Origin: Oidiodendron maius Zn
Lineage: Eukaryota > Ascomycota > Leotiomycetes > Myxotrichaceae
Length of the DNA: 64,000 bases
Reading direction: 5' to 3'
Assembly (NCBI GenBank): GCA_000827325.1
Contig: KN832902.1
Location: forward strand, 46,135 to 110,134
Shown here: piece after piece, positions 13,454 through 27,565 of the stretch
Numbering within the stretch: the stretch's first letter is position 1
Layout: every line of letters starts with the position of its first letter
The notes under the pieces: model-generated
Seen by the model: the letters and a program-made list of their open reading frames with translations, nothing else
The model's database searches: none
What the model was told of the DNA's origin: nothing
Made by a program: the position numbers and the translations under genes

Positions 13454-13900
13454 ATGGTGGAGAAGCCGAAAAATGATTTGGCACAGGTCCTGCTGGGGAA
13501 GCTGTCCATGGAGTTACTCGGTAAGTGATACTATTATGTCTCCGTCCGGGAAAGTTAGCAAAAATCAGTCGTGTAATTTTCTGGTCAATCTATAGGCAAC
13601 ATAATCGATCAGCTAGTTACTGACATACTACCAAATGGATTTCGGTCACGGACATTGACCTTATGTCGCTCCTCTTAACGTCACGTGCCCTGCATTCAGC
13701 GACGCTGGCAACCCTTTATAGCCAGGTCACCATCTCCCACTCCGAGGTTTTTTCACAAATTCATAAACCATGTTGCTGCAAATCCAGCTTTGGGGATGAT
13801 GGTTCGAATAAACTCGTGCGGGAGAGGTACAACGGATAGATGGTACAGAACAAAGAATACTTAACATCCTTTCTCACAATGCCACACTGCCGTCATGCAG
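13454..13900 (+). pseudogene. F-box-type protein remnant
   Basis: Pieces in shifted frames resemble the N-terminal part of a dispersed fungal F-box-like family. These are KLSMELLG near 13500, NIIDQLVTDILPNGF after a plausible intron, LLTSRALHSATLATLYSQVTISHSE at 13660-13745, and FINHVAANPALGMMVR in a third frame from about 13755. The shift between the last two falls inside one conserved segment (VFS..FINHV), which indicates a one-base indel. The leucine-rich C-terminal part expected for the family is not visible. Homology is from pattern memory, so the family name is tentative. Confidence 0.55.
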
Positions 13901-14640
13901 ACACCTAGCTAAAAGTTCAAGGGCATTCCTCGAGGTGCCTTCCCCGCTCCAGGAAATTCGGACACGGCAATTAAGCTAATGAGAAACTAAGATTCTTCGG
14001 CAAATAGTGGAGTTCAAGAGGAGACTGAGAAATCTTGTGGGTGCAGTAGAGGAAATTCGGCACTTGTCGGGTTTATCCTACCCCGGCACTACGATGCCGT
14101 ATGATTGGAAAGATAATATGTTATGCTTAGTAATCACGCTAACTCTAACCAGGAATTCGCTGCACTTGCGTGTGCGACTACGCCCGTGGGGTCGAATCTG
14201 TGCATATAAATTAAATTTCGCCTATTGGTTGGTCTTAAGGAACCGAAGCAGAATCTGCCCTTACCACCGGCTGAACTGTCAGAAAATAATCCCTCCTTCA
14301 TACAGTCGATCAATTCTACAACAAGACGGTCCGATGCATCCGCTTTTGGTTCTCGGGATAATTTTTTGAACTTAAATCGAGCCGAAAATAAAGTCGAAAA
14401 GAAGGGCCGGATGTTCTAGGGCCGTTTCCATAGCCATGCACGGGGGTCAATTTATTCCTTATGCAAGACGGCGCATCTGGCCATGCAGCAAGAGACTGTA
14501 ATTAGCACTGGAAATATGCTATAGCCGTTTTAGTTTTGCTCCCGCTTTACCGAGGCCTAGTAATACAGTTGTCTCTCTAGTATTATCTTCAACACTATTT
14601 GATGATCTTGTTCTTAATACTCTCATGTGGTGGCGATAAT
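13901..14640. other. Spacer, no supported gene
   Basis: The frame at 14007-14369 may be further decay of the F-box relic but shows no motif. The final 200 bases form the upstream region of the acyl-CoA dehydrogenase gene. Confidence 0.35.
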
Positions 14641-16200
14641 ATGGCAAATCCAACATCAATCCCGGAGGTTTTTGGTTCTTCCGCACCTTACGCAGAGCCC
14701 CCGTGGTATTTTAACAATAGCAGCGCTTACTACAGCACTTCTCACCACAATTTACGTGAAGTTGTACGAAAGTATGTTGATTACGAGCTCCGAGATCATG
14801 CGTGCGAATGGGAAGAAAAAGGCGAGGTCCCTATGCAGGTTAGGAGTAAATTGTTATTTTCTCATATAGCATTTTAAATCTTTCTGTTACTGATATAACA
14901 TCTAGGTTTACAAGAGGCATGCAAATCTGGGGTATCTGGTAACTCTGCCTCCAGATAAAAAATATATGGGATCAGCCAGGCTACCAGGAGATGTCGATCC
15001 AAACGACTGGGACGAATTTCATTCTCTCATCGTAGTAGATGAGCTTTCTAGGTAAGAGTGATCCTCCACAGGAGCAGCGTACGAAGCTGAAAATATTTTG
15101 TTTAGAATTGGATATTGGGGGGTGTGTTTGTGCCTTGGACAAGTCAATGCATTGGCATGCCTGGTAATTCTGAGATGTGGAACTGAAGAACAGAAAATGT
15201 ACTACTTGCGAAAAGTTGCCACTGGGGACATACGGCTTTACTATGCTGTAACGGAGCCAAATGGTTCGTAAAAATATCACCTTTGTGTAGATAAGACGTA
15301 CTAAGTCAAGTGATTTCTCTAAAGCTGGGTCAGATGTTGCAAATATTCAAACAACTGCGAGAAAGGAGGGCAGCTTTTATATACTAGATGGAATCAAAAA
15401 GTGGGTTACTGGCGGTATATTTGCACAATTCTGTGTTTCTGCTGTCCGCACAGGCGGCAAAGGCCGAGGAGGGATTTCCCTACTCATTGTTCCATTGAAT
15501 AGTCCAGGGATCACAATGAAGCGGATGGAGAACTCAGGGGTTAAAGCAAGTGGTGAGCATCACATTACAATATATGGATAACGGAAACTCACAGATGGCG
15601 GTAGGTTCCACACTCATCGAATTTGATTCAGTCCGCGTACCAGTAAGGAATCTAATCGGGAAAGAAAACGCAGGATTTGCAATGATGATGTCCAACTTCA
15701 ACCAGGAGCGCTTGATACTTGCTTGTGCAGCACTGCGTCTTAGCCGCGTTTGCTCGGAAGATGCCTACAACCATAGCATTGTGAGAGAGACATTTGGGCA
15801 GAAACTTATCTCACATGCATTAATTCAAGCTAAAATTACTCAGTTTGGGATGGATATTGAGCCGGCCTTCAGTTTGTTAGAGCAACTTACCCTTACAATC
15901 AAGCGTGCCCGTATGCATCCGGCGCAAGAAGAGAGCATAGGTGGGATGACAGCGTTGCTAAAAGTCGTGAGCATGCGAACATTGGAACGATGTGTGAGGG
16001 AGGCACAGCAGATAATGGGGGGCATTGGGTATTCGAGGGGGCGGCGAGGTGGGCGGGTAGAGCAAATCAGTCGGGATGTTCGAATGCTTGTGATCGGCGG
16101 AGGTAGTGAAGAGATAATGGTCGGCCTCGCTCTGCGACAACACCTTCGCGACTTACAAAGCTTAAAGAAACGCTCAATGCTAGTTCCGACAAAGTTGTAG
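14641..16200 (+). CDS. Acyl-CoA dehydrogenase family protein
   Basis: Five exons (14641-14838, 14906-15051, 15106-15263, 15325-15552, 15605-16200) join in frame to 441 residues, a normal length for this flavoprotein family, which oxidises acyl-CoA to enoyl-CoA using FAD. Visible landmarks are YYAVTEPNAGSDVANIQTTA (flavin/substrate loop), KKWVTGG, VRVPVRNLIGKENAGF, the QIMGGIGYSRG helix and the GGGSEEIMVGLALR C-terminus. The fourth intron needs the AG at 15603-15604 rather than an earlier one at 15594 to keep frame. Its convergent neighbour is a hotdog thioesterase, which suggests a shared acyl-CoA substrate. Chain-length preference cannot be read. Confidence 0.85.
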
Positions 16201-16335
16201 AGTAAAACCTGTAATTTAGATGTTTGAGTTGGGTGCTTGAGGCTGAGTCGGGCCGCTGTCAAGAGCCAAATGGAACAATCTAACTACTACATAGAACCAC
16301 CATTTAAAAGTACGGAAACCCCTACAAAGCGGGCC

Positions 16336-16884
16336 TCAGATTTTAGCTTCCTTGAATTTTATAAGGAGCATCCGTGCATGAGCACAAGTCACACCTGGGT
16401 CGGATCCCTCCACGACTCCCGTAATCCACAACTTTCGCTCCTCTACAGAGCTAACTTTGGCAATGATAACCGCAAAATCATCTACAAGCACTGGTCTTAG
16501 ATATTCAACATCTAGCTTGGCTGTGAAAGCAGATGCATTGCCTAGTACGCTTAAACTTGCTTTCCCCATCACCTCGTCGAGAAGCATAGCAATAAGGCCA
16601 CCATGGGCGATTCCAGGGTACCCAGCTAGGTCATTCCCTAGCGAAAAGGCTGCGAATACTGTTTGTTGAGAATTGTCCACGATGACGATAGGTGCTGTAC
16701 GGAGCAAGTGTGGCCCTCGTAGGACACCTTCTGTGACATTAAGTTTTGCAATATGCTTAGGAATAGCGAAGACTTCGTTAAGCACTATAGAAGTTGGCGA
16801 TGAAGAGAGTTCCATTGCAGCTGGATGCCTTTTAACGAAGTCTCGAAGCGAAGAGTCTAATTCTGCTTGTGTCGGTAGGGCCAT
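16336..16884 (-). CDS. PaaI/4HBT-type hotdog thioesterase
   Basis: A single exon of 182 residues. The hotdog-fold signature PGIAHGGLIAMLLDEVMG lies at about residues 90-108, with the conserved His-Gly-Gly and the acid in the following helix. Then comes a beta strand (LDVEYLRPVLVDD) typical of the fold. Such proteins hydrolyse acyl-CoA thioesters in the cytosol or mitochondria. It is transcribed toward the acyl-CoA dehydrogenase, with 135 bp between the stop codons. The pairing suggests catabolism or editing of an acyl-CoA, but this is inference. Confidence 0.82.
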   Translation of the reverse strand: MALPTQAELDSSLRDFVKRHPAAMELSSSPTSIVLNEVFAIPKHIAKLNVTEGVLRGPHLLRTAPIVIVDNSQQTVFAAFSLGNDLAGYPGIAHGGLIAMLLDEVMGKASLSVLGNASAFTAKLDVEYLRPVLVDDFAVIIAKVSSVEERKLWITGVVEGSDPGVTCAHARMLLIKFKEAKI

Positions 16885-18329
16885 GGCTGCATTTGCATAA
16901 CTTGCCGACGAAATTAGTTCCTAGAATACTAGGGGAGAGTTGACTTCTAGGCTCTCATGCAATTAAGGAACATACAGTAGTGTTGCAACAATTTGACCTG
17001 GAGTTGACGATTTAAATTGCCAGCACGATCGGAGAAGCCTGTATTAAATACATAAGCAGTGCCATGTGTACTAATATGCCAGCGAATATTGAGTCCTGGC
17101 ACTCCAACACGCCCTTTACGTAGTATAGAGCCGACTCTTGGCCGCCACTCCCCCCCCAAAGACCGACAGGACTATAAACCAGGGCATAACCGTAGCCAAG
17201 AACCAACGATCAGATAATAAATCATAGCCCATGTCTTATGCAATGGGATCATATTGTGCGCCCTCGCTTGCTCCGTTACGGATATACTGACTATCCGAAT
17301 ATCCTTCACACGTTCAGATTATGTGCTCAGCGAATGCAAAGGTTGCTTCCCCTTATGTCTATTCTGGCTAGCAAGCGCTTCATTCCGGCGAGGTTAATAA
17401 TGTGCACGCTAGATTAATCTCCGTGGTTGCCTGCTTTGTATTCTGACAATCCTGTTTTCGAGACACTCGCACTTTGGCTGTTAAATGGTTGCTAAGGCAA
17501 ATACCTTTCCACATATCTATTGACCGTTAGAGTTTCTCCCAACATCACATCTTCATGTTTTATATATACGATCTAATACTTATCCAACAAGCTTTTTTTT
17601 GGGAAGTACGTGCAGGTAAAGAATGATTAATAGGCCAAAGCTACTAATGATATTGCCTGCCAATCTATCATCTGGTGATCTCTAACTTGCTGCAGAGGAG
17701 TTGTATGATGTGAAGAAAATATCGAACCCCGTTATCTTATCCGCAGCCTGATCACCCATATGCGGATCATATCATCCTTCAACCCGGAGTCCTTTGGAGA
17801 GAAGGTGAGGTTCATGAACCTGATATGTGGTCTTGGTATTCCTCTGGGTTGGTTTACGCACTAGAAATGAAGACTTGGTCTCCATCCCGAAAGCAAGTTC
17901 AAAGTCTACGTTGAAGGACACTGAACTATCTTTTATAAGTAGTGTAGCAAAATATGGTATCGTCACACTTTTGACCAATTCCCAATGCCAACGCTCTTCC
18001 AGCTACTTCCCTCAGAAGCCCACACAAATAATTCATTACGTATCTAAGAGTTCTACCATTACTACCTTGAGCACCTATAAATGTCCGTATTATGTCCGTA
18101 CGGCGTATTGTTACCACTTTGTGATATCCCACTCCAGCTTCCCTTTCCACTCCTTTGCATGGACGCTGCTAAGTGTGTTAAAACCTCGTTCGATAAGTTG
18201 GAAGTACCGAGCTCGAGTCCAGTTGATAGGTCGTAGTCCAATCCAAAGCCAGTCTCGACGCTGTTGAGAAAGCTCTTTAAATATAGGGCACAGGTGGAAC
18301 ACAAACAACTGCATTGGATCATTTGTGTG
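16885..18329. other. Spacer, probably decayed sequence
   Basis: Several overlapping frames on both strands (16947-17206, 17772-18267, 18062-18373) show no domains. The part just before 18330 may be the ruined upstream portion of the P450 relic. Confidence 0.35.
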
Positions 18330-18590
18330 GTGACAGAAACATGCCCAGGCCAGCATGTGGCCTCGAGGGTCATCTATACGGCCCTCGTACGGCTATTGAC
18401 CAGCTACCGCATAATGGCGAGCGAGGATGAGCCTCCAAATACAGACTATGCCGGTTATAATCAGATCAAAAGTGTACTAGTTGCGATACCGGGAGACTTC
18501 AAGGTCAAATTAGTACCGCTCAACAGTGGAGAGCTGGAGGAATGTTTGAGAAATTCGGCACAGCGGACTGAGCGGTATTATGCTGAGTGA
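18330..18590 (+). pseudogene. Cytochrome P450 C-terminal fragment
   Basis: The frame ending at 18590 contains CPGQHVASRVIYTALVRLL followed by SYRIMASEDEPPNTDY and a run matching the last beta structure of fungal P450s. The cysteine would be the haem ligand, but the usual FGxGRR before it is replaced by unrelated residues. No upstream helices (ETxR, PERF) are found in frame. This is a 3' relic of a P450 gene, unrelated to the intact one at 42-43 kb. Confidence 0.7.
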
Positions 18591-21212
18591 ATTGCAAGGC
18601 AGTACTATATCCTCATACTGAGATTCTGCGTCATGGACTTCGCTCTGACAGAGTTTTGAAATGGCTGTGCTCGTCAGTTTTAGAATATAGAGTGGTTTGA
18701 ACACGGCCTGCCTTTTCATTTACCAGTGCCAGTTTAAAATTGCTCAATGGAAGCTGACAAAACCGAGGAAATCTGGATCGTAGCTGAGATTAAGCTTAAT
18801 ACTATATGCGGATGGCACATCGATAACAGAGTCACCTATACCACTAACCTCAGTCAAACAATTATCCGGGGGTTTTGGTATCTCAGTACGGTGTGGTCGG
18901 GAGCTTCGTGAGGATAGGCCAAGTGCAGGTATCACTTATGCTTTCGATGTGGTTGTTGCGTGCTGGCTAGCCTATAGAACCTACCTGAAAATACCCGTCT
19001 CACAAGCTGCTTCAGTTTCTAAAGTACTTCGACTAGCTAGTTACCCTTCCCAGAGCTTCTTTTGAGTTGAATATTTCTTGCGAAACTCATCCCAATTCCG
19101 ATTTTTTACATGTAGTAATATCTATTTCACAACGCTAGGTAACTTGCACAGTCCCATAATGCTCTCGACTGTCTTAGAAATGTAATCATCCAGCGTGCGA
19201 TTTTCGGGTTGTTACCACCATTTATGATGCAGCGACCGTAGATGCAGCGACCGTAGATGCAGCGACCGTAGATGCAGCGACCGCAGTTCAGGCGCAGTAA
19301 ACTGGTTTAGTGCACCGCATTCATATAGTTGTTAACAGCATAGAACCCCCCCTTCCCCTGGTTTCGGTGGTAGGTTTTGCTCAATCCCGTCATTGTCTGT
19401 TCGCCATCTAATTCGGAGCTCAGCAGGCATTAGCCTTCCCAGAACCGAACTGTTCTCCCGCAGCCCACCGATGCTGGCATCGTTTTGGAGGTGCAGGTTA
19501 GGGGCATCCACTCTTTGAGCATGATTGATGCTGCAATGCTAGTTATTGACTTATTTCGGCTCGCAAGTGACACGGGGCCAGACCGACCGTCCCATCAGAT
19601 AGCAGTGATGAGGTGTGGTGAATCCTTGACCTCACTTGCTGTTTTTGGTGTGGAGGGGCTGCGACTGCATTTAGGTGGGACACTCCTCGGGACTACTGAG
19701 TAGTGGCGCTGCCTCAGGTCACCCAAGCCATGATCGGTTGTATATTGGTAACGTTTCAAGGTCTGCGGGGTCATTCAGGGTGCATTACAGTGGAGGCTTT
19801 TTTGTGGAGCGGTTGGCCGTTTACACGCTGAAGAACATGCACCGAGACAAATGCAGGAGACATACCGGGTTCGCCATCGGTTGGGCCTTGCAGTCAACGG
19901 TCTGGGCCGTGTCAATGTTTAAGAAGATTGCTAGATCCCTATTTTCACTCGATCAATGCCCAATTTCCTCCCGCCAGCCCAAGCGGTCGAGGAGATAACC
20001 CCGCACATCAGCGAGGGAGTAATTCTATAGAAGAACCTTCTCCGAGAGGCTTTGGTTCAGTGTAAGTAATAATATTTTCATATCCTAGCAACCTAGCATA
20101 TACAAATACAGAGTTTTCAAGGATCGGAGCTGGAGCCTAATTAGGACTAGCTATTTTAGAATTTACTTTAATACTACTTGCATAGAAGACCTCTACTGTG
20201 CCGGTAATTCGAAATCTCACTCTACTGCGTTAGTAATTTTGAAAAGTCACTCTACTATGCCAGTAACATCGATAAAATATTCTACTATGAGGGTAACTAG
20301 CCGTTAATTATATATTCTGTTCACCTAGCTTTCAAGTCATGACCAACCGACCTTTGCGTACGGGGCTAAGGCACGGTAGGGGTAGGTTACACGAACATGG
20401 GTAGATATTTACCATCTAGCGTACTGTACAACAAAGCACTATAGAGTTACAAATGCCTTCTGGCCAAGATCCATGGTAAGATAATGGCTACAGCAAAGAA
20501 AAGGGGTTGAGGTGGCAGGGAGGATCTCTCGGTCTCGGTCTCGCATTTACAGGATCACTCCCGCCCCTGGCGTGGCTAAATATTGCTTGTCATGGTACGC
20601 CACTACGACTATGTACAGTACAGTACTAAGATTAACGTAATTGAACGTAAGAATCAAGTAGACAGCACCCATGAGAGGCAGATCAGGACGCCATGTCCGG
20701 GCTGTGCAAGTGCCGCATTGCGGCATTTTTTGATCCCACAATCTTGAGAACCAATAGGGGGAATTTCAAAACACCTCATACGCCAAGTCCCACCTTACGG
20801 CAGGGGAGCAGGCACAAAATAAGGTCTTGCCGCTCCACGGAGGTCACGGCAAAAAATTGCCGCACACCAGGATTCTGCGCCAATCTCGCTTACTCGTCAC
20901 CCAGCAACGACAGTCGCTGTAAAATCAGTGGGCTACAGGCTCATATTCCCTAATTGTACAGTGTACATAGCCTGTAGCATTCACTGAACGAGCTTGCCTA
21001 TGTCCCCTAATCCGTTGCTCTGCCAGGCCCTAGTCAATCTCAATGGACCCTGGTCAGCTCCCATGTGACCCCCGTAGGGTTGGCCTATTACGACGCCGGT
21101 GCGACAAGTGTAGAAAGCTCCCTCCAAATTCCAGATTTCTCTCTTGCTACTTGCTACGTCAACGATATCTGAATCCTAGGACAGATCCCAAAGTCTTTCT
21201 GATGCCATAAAA
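18591..21212. other. Long spacer without supported genes
   Basis: About 2.6 kb with short unrelated frames (for example 19485-19703, 19675-19998, 20693-20953), none with a recognisable domain. It contains the 15-bp tandem repeat at 19226-19283 and a reiterated phrase near 20180-20290 (variants of CTCTACTRTGCCRGTAA). The end should include the promoter of the NLR-like gene. Confidence 0.45.
19226..19283. repeat. 15-bp tandem repeat, four units
   Basis: The unit GATGCAGCGACCGTA occurs three times exactly, followed by a 13-base partial unit. It is a small minisatellite in a gene-free stretch, with no evident function. Confidence 0.95.
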
Positions 21213-23213
21213 ATGGCTGGGTTGCTGTTGGGACAACACCTGGGACTTCTCCAATACCTGGTAGACAAGGTGTTGCAGCTGACAATCCACACGTTAGATC
21301 ACCCAGCTCCAATCCCTCGATTCCATAATAAACACTACGAGGTCCAGGGAAATCCCAGCTCGGTATTTACCGGGCGAGAAGAGATCCTTGGTCAACTGAA
21401 AAGAAACTGCTTGCCAGCAGAATGCTCGAATGCTCAGTACCAGCAACAAGAACAACATAGTCAAAAACGATTCATCCTCCACGGGTTGGGGGGGTGCGGG
21501 AAAACCCAGCTGTGCTTGAAATTCGCGGAACTGTATCGCGAAAAGTAGGCAACAATATCTATTCTGGACGGTCACAAGGCCAGTCTATGCTAACAGCGGC
21601 TCAGGTATTGGGGAATATTCTGGATCGACGCGAGCAGCGAGGAAAACATCCAACGAGGGTTTTTGAATATCAGCAAAACATGTGGATTGGAAGATGATGT
21701 CCGTGCCGTCAAGATATGGTTATCTAATGTGCCGGACTCATGGATGTTGATCTTGGACAATGCGGACGACCCAGACTTAGACCTTTCTCCACATTTTCCT
21801 CTCGGTAACAGAGGAACTATCCTGATCACGTCACGAAACCCAGATTGCAGGATCCACGCCACCGCAGGAGTGTGCGAGCTTGGTCGGATGGAAGAGGAAG
21901 AGGCCATTACGTTACTGCTTAAAACGGCTGGACATGAGGACTTGTCAGATGAGGCAGCGCGTGAGATAGCGAAGTCGGTGGTTGCCATCCTCGGATGCCT
22001 TGCGCTCGCCATCGATCAAGCGGGGGCCGTAATCCGGCAGGGCCTTTACACGATGGAAGAGTATCGTAAAGTCTATTCTCGGCGTTGGAAAGAACTTCTT
22101 AACCGAAAGTCTGTTCAACACGGCGGTGACTATGTACACACGGTTTACACGACTTGGGACATCTCGCTTCAGATGATTGCGAATAAAGGGGGTGAGGCGG
22201 CACGAGACGCAATCGAGTTGTTACAGGTCTTCAGCTTTTTCCATTATAATGGAATATCAGAAGAGATCTTTCGCCGAGCGTGGGAAAATTTGAAGCTAGG
22301 CCGGCATTCGGAGTGGATGCGTTCAAATCAACTGAGTTTGGTCCGACAGGAATCAGCAACATGGGACGCTGGTCGCCTCCGGACTGGGTTGTCGCTTTTG
22401 TCTTCGTTCTCGCTGATCAGCCGTGATGAGAATGGTTTTGTCTCCATCCACCCGCTCGTACACAAGTGGGCTAGAGATTATTTAAACAGCTCGGACGAGG
22501 AACGGACGTGGACTATATCCGCATGCTCAATAGCAGTGTCGATTTCGTGGGCTTTTCAGACGGCCGATTATCGGTTTCGAAAACATCTTGTACCTCACAT
22601 TGACTCATGTCTCCATACATACGAGGATGGGGTTTTCCATATCCGTCAAGTAAGCGAGGAATGTCTGAGTATGGCCCAGCTCTTCGCGCTAGCATACGGC
22701 GAGGCCGGTAGGCAACGAGAGACGCTCCAACTGCTGGAAACGGTAGTGGCGGCTCACAGGAGGGCGCTAGGAGAAGAACATCCAGATACCCTTGGGTCGA
22801 TGCACGATCTCGCCATTAGCTATAGTGAGGCTGGTCGATGGCAGGAGGCGCTCCAACTGCTGGAAAAGGTGGTGGCGGCTCACAGGAGGACGCTAGGGGA
22901 GGAACATCCAGATACCCTTGGGTCGATGCACGATCTCGCCATTAGCTATAGTGAGGCTGGTCGACGGCAGGAGGCGCTCCAACTGAGAGAAACGGTGGTG
23001 GCGGCTCGCAAGAGGACGCTAGGGGAGGAACATCCAGACACCCTTATGTCGATACACGATCTCGCCATTAGCTACAGTGAGGCTGGTCGACGGCAGGAGG
23101 CGCTCCAACTGCTAGAAACGGTGGTGGCGGCTCGCAAGAGGACGCTAGGGGAGGAACATCCAGATACCCTGCTCTCGATCCAGAATCTCACGGCCTTTGA
23201 ATATGCCGACTAG
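21213..23213 (+). CDS. NB-ARC-TPR (NLR-like) protein
   Basis: Two exons (21213-21544 and 21605-23213) give 646 residues. A P-loop GLGGCGKTQ lies at about 91-99. After the intron come YWGIFWIDASS, the Walker-B-like WMLILDNADD, and LITSRNPDC, which together match NB-ARC ATPases. The C-terminal third consists of 42-residue TPR repeats of the kinesin-light-chain type (unit core EAGRRQEALQLLE..V..A...LGEEHPDT). Fungal NLR-like proteins of this form are implicated in non-self recognition and programmed cell death. The usual N-terminal effector domain is absent or unrecognised; only about 50 residues precede the ATPase. The protein ends abruptly after the last repeat, so it may be truncated at both ends. 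Confidence 0.85.
22690..23195 (+). repeat. Near-identical 126-bp TPR-coding repeats
   Basis: Four consecutive 126-bp units encode the TPR array of the NLR-like gene. The nucleotide sequence is almost the same between units (for example the shared phrase ACATCCAGATACCCT and the repeated GAGGAACATCCAGA), not only the protein. Differences cluster at a few codons, such as AHRR versus ARKR and LLEK versus LRET. Confidence 0.9.
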
Positions 23214-23970
23214 AATGGAGTCTCTCAACAAACCACAAGAACGTTCGAAATGAAAGATGATGAGTTTTATCGTGGGCAAAGAAGTGCAAGAGATCAATCT
23301 CTCAATCCATTATAAAACGATATAGCCAATAAAGAGCTGTCATGTGCAGACATGCGCCATAATGAATTGAGAATAATGCCTGTCTTTCGAATGTATCTTC
23401 CCTCACTTGGCTATAGATGTCAGCAATAAGGCAAATGCTACTCATATCATTCAGGCGCCATGGCATTCACCTCTCTTTGACCGCTGCGATGCAAACTGGA
23501 TCGTGACTGAAGAGTCAGTGTCAAATGGTGATATCTCGGCCAGAGAGCGGAAGTCGTGTACCATTCCTTCGGGCACCAATTTCTTTGGCCACCTCATCAA
23601 TACTTTACACAGTTTTCACTTCCGACTTTCTCGCGTCATTGAAGCCTTTGTCGCACATGACACTCGAAATTGATACTAAATATTACGGCAAATGACCAAA
23701 ACCGCCCACGGAAATATCGAAATGACTGAAAGAGACCAGACATATTAGTTAATGTTTGTATCACTTCGGTGATACTGCAAATGCAATATAAGGTCAAAAG
23801 CGTTGGTTGAATTCGTTGTATTCTCTAAAGGTAAGGCTACCTTGAATACTATATATCCATCAACCGCTCCGACATTCATCCTCCCGAATCATCGTATATT
23901 AGTTGATCCGGTGCGTTGGTTATACAGTTAATTACTAGAACTGCCCACCATGTCATTTCTGTAAGGGTAT
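23214..23970. other. Spacer with dispersed-repeat fragments
   Basis: No gene is supported; the frame at 23407-23673 lacks a domain. A stretch near 23683-23720 resembles sequence near 32988-33033 in inverted orientation. Another near 23760-23805 resembles 49500-49550. These look like remnants of dispersed elements. Confidence 0.5.
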
Positions 23971-24239
23971 TACCGTATAATCTGGTTTATAAGTCCCCCC
24001 AATGTGGCCCGTGCGAGACAAATGACCGTAATCACTTATCCACCAATAATACGCGTCGATTCTAGTTATATTTCTGGCGCGTCACCTACTTTTCAGGTAT
24101 AGCTTCATTTATTAGACTAATCAAAGGGGGGACTTATAATCCAAGAAAAAGTCAGGACAGCGACCCTCTCCTAGGGGGGGACTTATAAACCAGGGGGACT
24201 TATAGCGAAGGGGGGACTTATAAGCCAGATTATACGGTA
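23971..24239. mobile_element. MITE-like element with about 29-bp terminal inverted repeats
   Basis: The left end TACCGTATAATCTGG continues into TTTATAAGTCCCCCC. The right end is its inverse with one mismatch. The ends start and finish in TA, compatible with a TA target duplication as in pogo/Fot1 or Tc1 elements. The interior carries extra copies of the GGGGGACTTATAA phrase (about 24126, 24176, 24194). There is no coding capacity, so it must be mobilised by an unseen transposase if at all. Confidence 0.85.
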
Positions 24240-24558
24240 CAGTAACCTTTGTACTTGCATTCGCTCTGCCTTTCCGTACACATTGAAGTACTCTTTAAAG
24301 TACTTGTATTTAACCTAAATATGTGTTCGGTGTATCAGTTGCGTGTAGTATTTTGTATAGGAATAACCAGTGTGCACCTTAAGGCGCGCTTGTATGCAAC
24401 GCGGGCCGAGAGCGCGTTATGCACGCGCCCAAACATCGCGCGAACCTACTTCTAGGCCATGGCGAGTCTGATTCTCAGTCCCTGACCTTCTGATATGACT
24501 TAATATCGTGCCAGCGAGGGACTGCTCCATAGATCCCGACCTCTCCACATCTTCTACA

Positions 24559-24903
24559 ATGGCGCCGAAGCACAGTTGCGACGCTCCGCTAGCCAATACA
24601 CCAATACCGAAGCGTCAGAAGATTCCTCCATTTCCAGCTTCACGATCCGCAACTTCTGTCGAGATTACTGCATTAGCGCCCTTCTCCGTTCAGTATTGGA
24701 GTAAACGGCAAAATCTTGTCAGTGCCGAGCTCCATGTTTCGCCCTTTAAGAGGGGGAAGTTAAATCTATATTATTCCATCGCTCCGCGAGCGAAGTGGAG
24801 GTCGATGAGGCAATATAGAAACGTCAGGGGTAAGTGGAACCGGGGTTGCTATGCTTACGCTGGGATGCTAATGACCGTGAATTTGCAGTCTACGACGAGC
24901 AGT
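24559..24903 (+). pseudogene. Truncated nuclear-type protein fragment
   Basis: An ATG at 24559 opens a frame with a basic, Pro-rich start (PIPKRQKIPPFP) and then SPFKRGKLNLYYS and a KWRSMRQYRN segment. This is faintly like the lead-in of fungal BAH-type chromatin proteins, but I cannot name it with confidence. The frame changes near 24830, and the gene is cut at 24904, where the inverted duplication begins. It is therefore a fragment at best. Confidence 0.35.
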
Positions 24904-27167
<2,264 letters not shown>

Positions 27168-27565
27168 TGCAGTTCACCAAGGTTGCAACTCTTCTCGCCC
27201 TCTTTGGCTCCCTTGCCGCGGCTACCCCTGCTCCCAAATACGCCCCCATCAACCCGCTGGGAAAGCGCAGCTCAGTGACCTACACCGTGTACAGTGACGA
27301 TACGTGCGACAACGTCGTTTCCACGCAGACCGTCTATAACGGGCAGATCTGCACTCCCTACACCAACGTCAGATCCATTTCGGTCAACAATGACGAGTAC
27401 GTTAACCCTTGTGGCGGGCTCAATAAGGGTTTCAGAGACTAATGCTAGACGGGTAGTGGCTGTACCGTCTCGACCTGGAGTGGCAGTAACTGCGGTGGAA
27501 GCCATTACACGGCCGTTAGCGGGTGCAACACTGTCCTATTTGCCTCGGTCTTGGTCCAGTGCTAA
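27168..27565 (+). pseudogene. Small cysteine-containing secreted protein, frame-broken
   Basis: The ATG at 27168 gives a clear signal peptide (MQFTKVATLLALFGSLAAA). A KR dipeptide follows, then a mature part with YTVYSDDTCDNVVSTQTVYNG. The frame stops at 27442. A second block (GCTVSTWSGSNCGGSHY, SGCNTVLFASVLVQC) continues in another frame to a stop at 27565. The two halves together look like one small secreted beta-rich protein of about 130 residues. The intervening 25-30 bases have GT and AG but are too short for a normal intron, so a frameshift is more likely. Function is unknown. Confidence 0.6.

Noticed and set aside
19485-19998. Two overlapping plus frames as a gene
   Set aside because: No domain, no splice logic, and the surrounding sequence is gene-free with tandem repeats.
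22690-23195. CRISPR-like array
   Set aside because: The repeats are coding, contiguous 126-bp TPR units without spacers, in a eukaryote.
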